Shown: positions 59,522 to 64,000 of the stretch, piece by piece | Layout: each line of letters opens with the position of its first letter | How positions within the stretch are numbered: the stretch's first letter is position 1 | Assembly: GCA_000720995.1 (NCBI GenBank) | Contig: JOEL01000013.1 | Span: forward strand, 1-64,000 | Direction of reading: 5' to 3' | Length of the DNA: 64,000 bases | Origin: Streptomyces celluloflavus | GTDB lineage: Bacteria > Actinomycetota > Actinomycetes > Streptomycetales > Streptomycetaceae | Position numbers and translations under genes: made by a program | Notes under the pieces: generated by a model | What the model was told of the DNA's origin: nothing | The model's input: the letters and a program-made list of their open reading frames with translations, nothing else | Databases searched by the model: none

Positions 59522-60523
59522 TCACACGGTGAACCCCGCCGGGTAGGGGTCCGTGGGATCGAGCAGATACTGCGCGGTCCCGGTGATCCAGGCGCGGCCG
59601 GTGACGGAAGGCAGTACGGCGGGCCGGCCGCCGACCGTGGTCTCTGCCAGGATCCGGCCGGTGAAGCGGGAGCCGATGAGGGACTCGTTGACGAAGTCCC
59701 GCCCGGTCGGTAGTAGCCCCCGCGCGTGCAGTTGGGCCATCCGGGCGCTGGTTCCCGTCCCGCAGGGCGAGCGGTCGAACCACCCGGGGTGGATCGCCAT
59801 GGCGTGCCGCGAGTGCTCGGCGGTCGAGCCGGGCGCCTCCAGATAGACGTGGTGACAAACGTCTATGGAGGGATCCTCCGGATGCGCCACCGGGTTCTGC
59901 GTGTTGATCGCCTCCATGACGGCCAGGCCCGCGTCGAGCAGCCGGTGCTTCTCCTCCCGGTCGAAGGGGATGCCGAGGTCCTCGGTGCGCACGATGGCGT
60001 AGAAGTTGCCGCCGTAGGCGATGTCGTAGCGGACCGGGCCGAAGCCCTCGACCTCGACGACCTGGTCCAGCCCGTGACTGTAGGACGCGACGTTCTCCAG
60101 GGTGACCGACTCGGCGCGGCCGTCCCGCACAACGACCCGTGCCGTGACCAGCCCGGCAGGCGTGTCCAGACGGATGAGGGTCTCCGGCTCGACCACCTCG
60201 ACCATGCCCGTCTCCACGAGAACCGTCGCCACGCCGATCGTGCCGTGCCCGCACATGGGCAGGCAGCCGGAGACCTCGATGTACAAAACGCCGAAGTCGG
60301 CGTCGGGCCGGGTCGGGGGCTGGAGTATCGCTCCGGACATGGCCGCGTGCCCGCGCGGCTCGCACATGAGGAGGGTGCGCAGCCGGTCACGTTGCTCGAC
60401 GAACAGCTGCCGCCGCTCGGCCATCGTCGCGCCCGGCAGGACGCCGACCCCGCCCGTGACAACCCGGGTCGGCATCCCCTCGGTGTGCGAGTCGACGGCG
60501 TGGTAACAGGCGACCGAACGCAT
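59522..60523 (-). CDS. 4-hydroxyproline 2-epimerase
   Basis: The 333-residue proline racemase-family enzyme shows VDSHTEGMPTRVVTGGVG, RTLLMCEPRGHAAMSGAIL, the first catalytic Cys in LPMCGHGTIGVA and the second in FDRSPCGTGTSARMA. The HTEGMPTR and LMCEPRGH patterns are typical of 4HypE. It converts trans-4-hydroxy-L-proline to cis-4-hydroxy-D-proline, the first step in bacterial catabolism. It starts one base after the stop of the DHDPS-like gene. A gap of 117 bases separates it from the other racemase-family gene. Confidence 0.88.
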   Translation of the reverse strand: MRSVACYHAVDSHTEGMPTRVVTGGVGVLPGATMAERRQLFVEQRDRLRTLLMCEPRGHAAMSGAILQPPTRPDADFGVLYIEVSGCLPMCGHGTIGVATVLVETGMVEVVEPETLIRLDTPAGLVTARVVVRDGRAESVTLENVASYSHGLDQVVEVEGFGPVRYDIAYGGNFYAIVRTEDLGIPFDREEKHRLLDAGLAVMEAINTQNPVAHPEDPSIDVCHHVYLEAPGSTAEHSRHAMAIHPGWFDRSPCGTGTSARMAQLHARGLLPTGRDFVNESLIGSRFTGRILAETTVGGRPAVLPSVTGRAWITGTAQYLLDPTDPYPAGFTV

Positions 60524-60524
60524 G

Positions 60525-61421
60525 TCAGTTCACCCCGGCGTCGATGAGGGCCTGGGTGGCGGCACGTACGAGGGCTTCGGTCTCCGGGCCCAGCGCCTGC
60601 CGGGGCGGACGGCAGGAGCCGCCGGTCCGGCCGATCATGTCCTGGCCGAGCTTGATGGCCTGTACGAACTCGGATTTGCTGTCCCAGCGCAGCACGGAAT
60701 GAAGCTGGCGGTAGAGGGGGAGCGCGGTGTCGAGATCGCCTGCCAACGAGGCGTTGTAGAGGGCGAGGCAGGCGCGCGGGAAGATCTGGGGGTAGCCCGC
60801 GACCCAGCCCTTGGCGCCGGCGAGACCGACCTCCAGGAGGGTGTCGTCGGTGCCGATCAGGAGGTCGAGCCCGGGGGCGAGCTCACTGATGGCATAGCAC
60901 CGCCGGACGTCGCCGGAGAACTCCTTCACGCCCACGATGAAACCCTCGGCATGCAGCTTGGCCAGCAGCTCCGGGCGCAGGTCGACCTTGGTGTCGATGG
61001 GGTTGTTGTAGGCGGTGACGGGAAGTCCGGCCGAGGCCACCATCCGGTAGTGCTCGAGAACAGCGCGGTCGTCAGCCCTGTAGGCGTTGGGCGGCAGGCA
61101 CATGACGGCCTGACAGCCGGCGTCCTTGGCGAACTGCGCGTGCCGCTTCGCCTCGACGGCGCCGTAGGCTCCGACGCCCGGCATGACGGTGAAGCCCTCG
61201 GGGGCATTCGCGACGGCGGTCTCCACGACGCGGTCGCGTTCCTCGTAGGTCAGGGTCTGGTACTCGCCCAGCGAGCCGTTCGGGGCGACGCCGTGCAGAC
61301 CCTGTTCGGCGAGCCAGGCGACGTTGTCCCCGTAGGCGCCGTGGTCAACGGCGAGGTCGTGGTCGAACGGGAGGCTGGTCGCGACGATGACGCCGTGCCA
61401 GGGCATGCGGTTCTGGGTCAT
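60525..61421 (-). CDS. DHDPS-family pyrroline-4-hydroxy-2-carboxylate deaminase
   Basis: The 298-residue TIM-barrel starts WHGVIVATSLPFDHDLAVD. It shows LHGVAPNGSLGEYQTLTYEE (the GxxGE loop in modified form), VTAYNNPIDTKVDL with the Tyr, and the Schiff-base Lys in FIVGVKEFSGDVRRC. In hydroxyproline operons this family member (LhpC-type) deaminates delta-1-pyrroline-4-hydroxy-2-carboxylate to 2-oxoglutarate semialdehyde. It lies one base before 4HypE and 9 bases after the flavoprotein gene, in a single transcript. Confidence 0.88.
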   Translation of the reverse strand: MTQNRMPWHGVIVATSLPFDHDLAVDHGAYGDNVAWLAEQGLHGVAPNGSLGEYQTLTYEERDRVVETAVANAPEGFTVMPGVGAYGAVEAKRHAQFAKDAGCQAVMCLPPNAYRADDRAVLEHYRMVASAGLPVTAYNNPIDTKVDLRPELLAKLHAEGFIVGVKEFSGDVRRCYAISELAPGLDLLIGTDDTLLEVGLAGAKGWVAGYPQIFPRACLALYNASLAGDLDTALPLYRQLHSVLRWDSKSEFVQAIKLGQDMIGRTGGSCRPPRQALGPETEALVRAATQALIDAGVN

Positions 61422-61430
61422 TCGAGCTCC

Positions 61431-62867
61431 TCAGACGTGATCGGTGGTGGACTCGTCGAGACCGGCGAGCCCACCGAGGGTGGCGGGGGTCGCGATCAGC
61501 CGTTCCGCGGGCGCGTACGGCTGGTCGCGGGCCACGAGACAGTGCACGGCGGGCCCGCACATCCGGCCCTGGCACCACCCCATGCCGGCCCTGGTCAACT
61601 GTTTGACTTGCCGGTGGTCGGATGCCGATCCGTCGGCGGAGGCGGCCCGGACCGCCCCTGCGGTGACCTCTTCGCACCGGCAGACCAGCGTGTCGTCGGT
61701 CAGCCACGAGGACCAGGCCGTGGGCAGGGGGTGCGCCTGCGCCATCGCACGGGCGAAGGCACGGTGCCTGGCCACCGCGGCATGTTTCGCGGCCAGGCGC
61801 CGGACGTTCGGCCGGCCGGGCGACCGGAGGTCGGTGAGCACCGACACGGCGGCGATCGCGCCCTCGCTCACCGCGAGCACGGCCCCGCCCACGCCGCAGG
61901 TCTCGCCCGCCGCGTAGAGCCCGGGCACACCGGTGCGCTGTCCGTCGTCGACGGCGGCGGCCATGGTGCCGTCGCCCGCGTCGGCGAGGTCGCAGCCGAG
62001 GGGGATGAGGAGGTCGAGCTGGGGTACGAAGCCCCAGCCGACGCCCACGGTGTCGGCCTCGATCCGGCGCTCTGTACCCGGGAGCGTGCTGCCGTCGGCA
62101 TCCAGGGAGGCGACGCGCACCATGGCGACCCTCCCGTCCCCTTCGGCGCCGACGATCGCGGTGCGGGTACGGACCGGGACGCGGTGCCGGGCGAGCGTGC
62201 CCGCGTACCGCGCGGCCTCAACCCACTTGGCGGGGTTGCGCAACAGCGGTACGGGGTGTCGCAGCCAGGCCGAGGGCGCAGCCGCCTCGCACACGGCGAC
62301 GACCTCGGCCCCGCGTGCGGCGAGGGCCGCGGCGACCGGCAGCAGGAAGGGTCCCGTACCGCCGAGCACCACCCGGCGGCCGGCGGCGACTCCCCCACCT
62401 TTGAGCAGCGACTGGAGACCCCCGATGGTGAGCACGCCGGGCAGGTCCCAGCCGGGGAAGGGAAGTTGGCGGTCGTAGGCGCCGGTCGCCACCAGCAGTG
62501 CTGGTGCGCGCAGCACTACGGCGGTCTCCTCGGGCGCCCGGCTCCGGTCCATGGCGTGGACGGCGAACCCGTCGCCCTCACGGGCCGTGGTCCACACGTG
62601 GTGGTTCAACAGCAGCGTGAGCCGGCCGGTGCGCGCGTGGGCGGACAGTGTCGCGCACAGCGCCCGGTACGTGGGCAGTCCGTGGTGCAGATCCGCGGTC
62701 GGGATGGCGTGGCGCGCCTGTTGCGGGGGGTGGCGCCAGAACTGGCCGCCCAGGGCGGCGCCCGAGTCGACGAGAAGGACACGCAATCCGCCGTCCAGGG
62801 CGGTGGCGGCAGCCGCCATGCCGGCCGGGCCGGCGCCCACCACCACAAGGTCACCGGATGCACTCAT
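61431..62867 (-). CDS. D-hydroxyproline dehydrogenase alpha-like FAD/NAD(P) subunit
   Basis: The 478-residue product begins VVVGAGPAGMAAAATALDGG (FAD), with a second dinucleotide motif RVVLGGTGPFLLPVAAALAA and GLYAAGETCGVGGAVLAVSE. The C-terminus holds CRCEEVTAGAVRAA and GMGWCQGRMCGPAV, a BFD-like [2Fe-2S] site with four Cys. This is the HcnB type of subunit. With the small ferredoxin and the DAO-type subunit it would form a heterotrimeric D-hydroxyproline dehydrogenase, passing electrons to the chain. It overlaps the ferredoxin gene by 17 bases. Confidence 0.85.
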   Translation of the reverse strand: MSASGDLVVVGAGPAGMAAAATALDGGLRVLLVDSGAALGGQFWRHPPQQARHAIPTADLHHGLPTYRALCATLSAHARTGRLTLLLNHHVWTTAREGDGFAVHAMDRSRAPEETAVVLRAPALLVATGAYDRQLPFPGWDLPGVLTIGGLQSLLKGGGVAAGRRVVLGGTGPFLLPVAAALAARGAEVVAVCEAAAPSAWLRHPVPLLRNPAKWVEAARYAGTLARHRVPVRTRTAIVGAEGDGRVAMVRVASLDADGSTLPGTERRIEADTVGVGWGFVPQLDLLIPLGCDLADAGDGTMAAAVDDGQRTGVPGLYAAGETCGVGGAVLAVSEGAIAAVSVLTDLRSPGRPNVRRLAAKHAAVARHRAFARAMAQAHPLPTAWSSWLTDDTLVCRCEEVTAGAVRAASADGSASDHRQVKQLTRAGMGWCQGRMCGPAVHCLVARDQPYAPAERLIATPATLGGLAGLDESTTDHV

Positions 62868-63114
62868 CGTCGCCCTCCCCGGTCGTGATGGCCATGCCCG
62901 TGCGGGCCTGCACGAGGCACGCGCGTTGCCCGCCCGTTCCGTCGATGGTCACCAGACAGTCGAAACAGACACCGATCCCGCAGAAGACCCCCCGGGGCCG
63001 CTGTCCGAGCCGGGTGGTCCGCCAGGCGACCCGGCCCGAGGCGACGAGTGCGGCGGCCAGGGTCTGTCCTGGTACGAACGGCAGCGGTTCGCCGTCCACG
63101 GTGAACTCGCTCAC
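62851..63114 (-). CDS. D-hydroxyproline dehydrogenase [2Fe-2S] subunit
   Basis: The 87-residue HcnA-type protein starts at GTG 63114, which overlaps the stop of the preceding gene (GTGA). The cluster ligands are CGIGVCFDC followed by a fourth Cys 12 residues later in GGQRACLVQA. An N-terminal beta-grasp stretch (EFTVDGEPLPFVPGQTLAAA) completes the ferredoxin fold. It links the two flavin subunits. Tight overlaps on both sides imply a fixed subunit ratio. Confidence 0.85.
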   Translation of the reverse strand: MSEFTVDGEPLPFVPGQTLAAALVASGRVAWRTTRLGQRPRGVFCGIGVCFDCLVTIDGTGGQRACLVQARTGMAITTGEGDDECIR

Positions 63115-64000
63115 TTCGGCATACCTCCGGTGGTGAGGAATCGGTCGGGCAGAAGGCCGGTGTGGGCGGCCGGATCGGCGCCCCGCCAGGGGCGGCCGAG
63201 CAGGTGAGCGGTGACCAGAGCGCCGGTTCCCGGAGCGAGACCGATACCGGCGCCCTCGTGGCCGCACGCGTGGACGACGCCGGGCACGCGGGGGTCCGGA
63301 CCGATGACCGGCAGGTGGTCCGGGCAGTACGGCCGGAAGCCCCGGTAGGCGCGGATCAGATGGGCGGCGCGCAGGAACGGGAACAGACGGCACGCCTGGG
63401 CGGCGAGCGCGGCGACCACGGCCGGGTTCATGGCGGTGTCGAAGCCGACGCGCTCGCGGCTGGCGCCGATCAGAATGGTTCCCGCCCGGGTGCCCTCGAC
63501 GACGCACGAGGTCTCCAGCCCCGCGTCGCAGGATGCAACGTTGGCGACGTAGTCGGCGGAGTACACCTTGTGCCGGATCGTGGGCGGCAGCGGCTCGGTG
63601 ACGAGGACGAAGCCCCGGCGCGGCAGGATCTCGACGGGGGCGCCGAGTCGGCGGCCGACTTCGCCGCCCCAGGTCCCCGCAGCGTTCACCACGGCGTCGG
63701 CGGCCAGCACGGTGCCGTCAGCGGTGCGGACTCCGGCGATCCGGCCGCCGGCTCCGGTGATTGCGGCGATGGCTTCGCCGGTGTGCACCCGTGCGCCGCG
63801 CCGGACTGCGGCGCGCAGCAGTCCGGCTGCCGCGAGGACGGGCTGTACCTGGGCGTCCTGCGGGTAGTGGACGCCGCCGGGAAGTCCGGGCGCGATGTGC
63901 GGTTCGAGATCGCGGACGCGTTCGACGGGTTCGGTGCAAACGCCAACTGCCGCCTGGCTCGCGGCGAACGCGTGCAGGGCGGTGAGGGCGTCGGGTGTGC
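63111..64000 (-). CDS. D-hydroxyproline dehydrogenase beta-like DAO-family subunit (partial)
   Basis: The gene continues past the window edge; 295 codons of its 3' part are seen. The frame shows ALHAFAASQAAVGVCTEPVE, LEPHIAPGLPGGVHYPQDAQ, VVNAAGTWGGEVGRRLGAPV and the C-terminal FAD-contact RPYCPDHLPVIGPDPRVPGV and CGHEGAGIGLAPGTGALVTA. This is a DadA/HcnC-like amine oxidase that would oxidise cis-4-hydroxy-D-proline. The N-terminal FAD motif and the operon promoter lie outside. Confidence 0.85.
   Translation of the reverse strand, partial: TPDALTALHAFAASQAAVGVCTEPVERVRDLEPHIAPGLPGGVHYPQDAQVQPVLAAAGLLRAAVRRGARVHTGEAIAAITGAGGRIAGVRTADGTVLAADAVVNAAGTWGGEVGRRLGAPVEILPRRGFVLVTEPLPPTIRHKVYSADYVANVASCDAGLETSCVVEGTRAGTILIGASRERVGFDTAMNPAVVAALAAQACRLFPFLRAAHLIRAYRGFRPYCPDHLPVIGPDPRVPGVVHACGHEGAGIGLAPGTGALVTAHLLGRPWRGADPAAHTGLLPDRFLTTGGMPK

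Noticed and set aside
60522..62888. Plus-strand open frame opposite the hydroxyproline operon
   Set aside because: Spans the antisense of two real genes with recognisable active sites and has no ribosome site or family similarity.

Overview
The window is high-GC DNA with strong GC3 bias, Streptomyces-type gene families (EbgA-type beta-galactosidase, FCD-GntR and WYL regulators, an LAXTG-type sorting-signal remnant) and rare TTA leucine codons in at least two genes. It is almost certainly from a Streptomyces or close relative. The many transposase remnants, frameshifted genes and gene stubs between intact catabolic islands resemble an accessory region such as a chromosome arm; that placement is inference. 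No rRNA, tRNA or CRISPR array was recognised.

Layout. 1-4900: a disrupted PadR gene, two copies of a translationally coupled pair of tiny zinc-ribbon genes (601-881 and 3635-3921; the second is preceded by a 42-residue peptide ORF), an iteron-like octamer array, a perfect 42-bp palindrome and a frameshifted serine recombinase. 4974-8528: secreted SH3-type protein, AraC regulator, P-loop kinase-like protein coupled to a DUF6042-like protein, and a small unknown protein. 8560-9632: truncated Mu/TniA-type transposase and a 66-bp dispersed repeat. 9733-21622: galactoside utilisation island read on the minus strand (ebgA, ebgC, APC-type permease, galT, galE, galK, then a secreted GH63-type glucosidase), with a divergent LacI repressor and a 20-bp operator between them. 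21734-28930: gene debris (GntP stub, cell-wall sorting-signal stub, AKR stub, broken methyltransferase, IS6 element with a nonsense mutation) around an FMN-binding glutamate synthase-like gene and another kinase-like gene. 29018-33153: secreted S33-type hydrolase, then a tyrosine recombinase-like gene and a small unknown gene between two perfect 99-bp direct repeats.

33396-36610: a two-gene candidate signalling or immunity module, consisting of a 129-residue protein and a membrane-embedded NACHT-type NTPase. Both carry the same short motif, at the C-terminus of the first and the N-terminus of the second, resembling bacterial amyloid signalling motifs. 36925-46287: integrase, GNAT and DUF6262 remnants, a dienelactone hydrolase-like gene, a NUDIX hydrolase, and a 2.5-kb IS481-type transposon carrying passenger genes (VOC protein and WYL regulator) lying against a mosaic of at least three older transposases. 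46646-52775: nitronate monooxygenase-like protein, amino-acid permease, glycosyltransferase and helicase-associated-domain remnants, and a protein with SANT/HTH-like repeats.

53808-64000: a collagen/hydroxyproline island. A secreted M9 collagenase is followed by an FCD-GntR regulator and a tightly overlapped operon: Pyr2C reductase-like protein, two proline-racemase-family enzymes, a DHDPS-family deaminase and a three-part D-hydroxyproline dehydrogenase whose last subunit runs off the window. The enzymes would carry hydroxyproline released from collagen through epimerisation, oxidation and deamination toward 2-oxoglutarate semialdehyde. A similar sequence block upstream of both the collagenase and the GntR gene suggests shared control.
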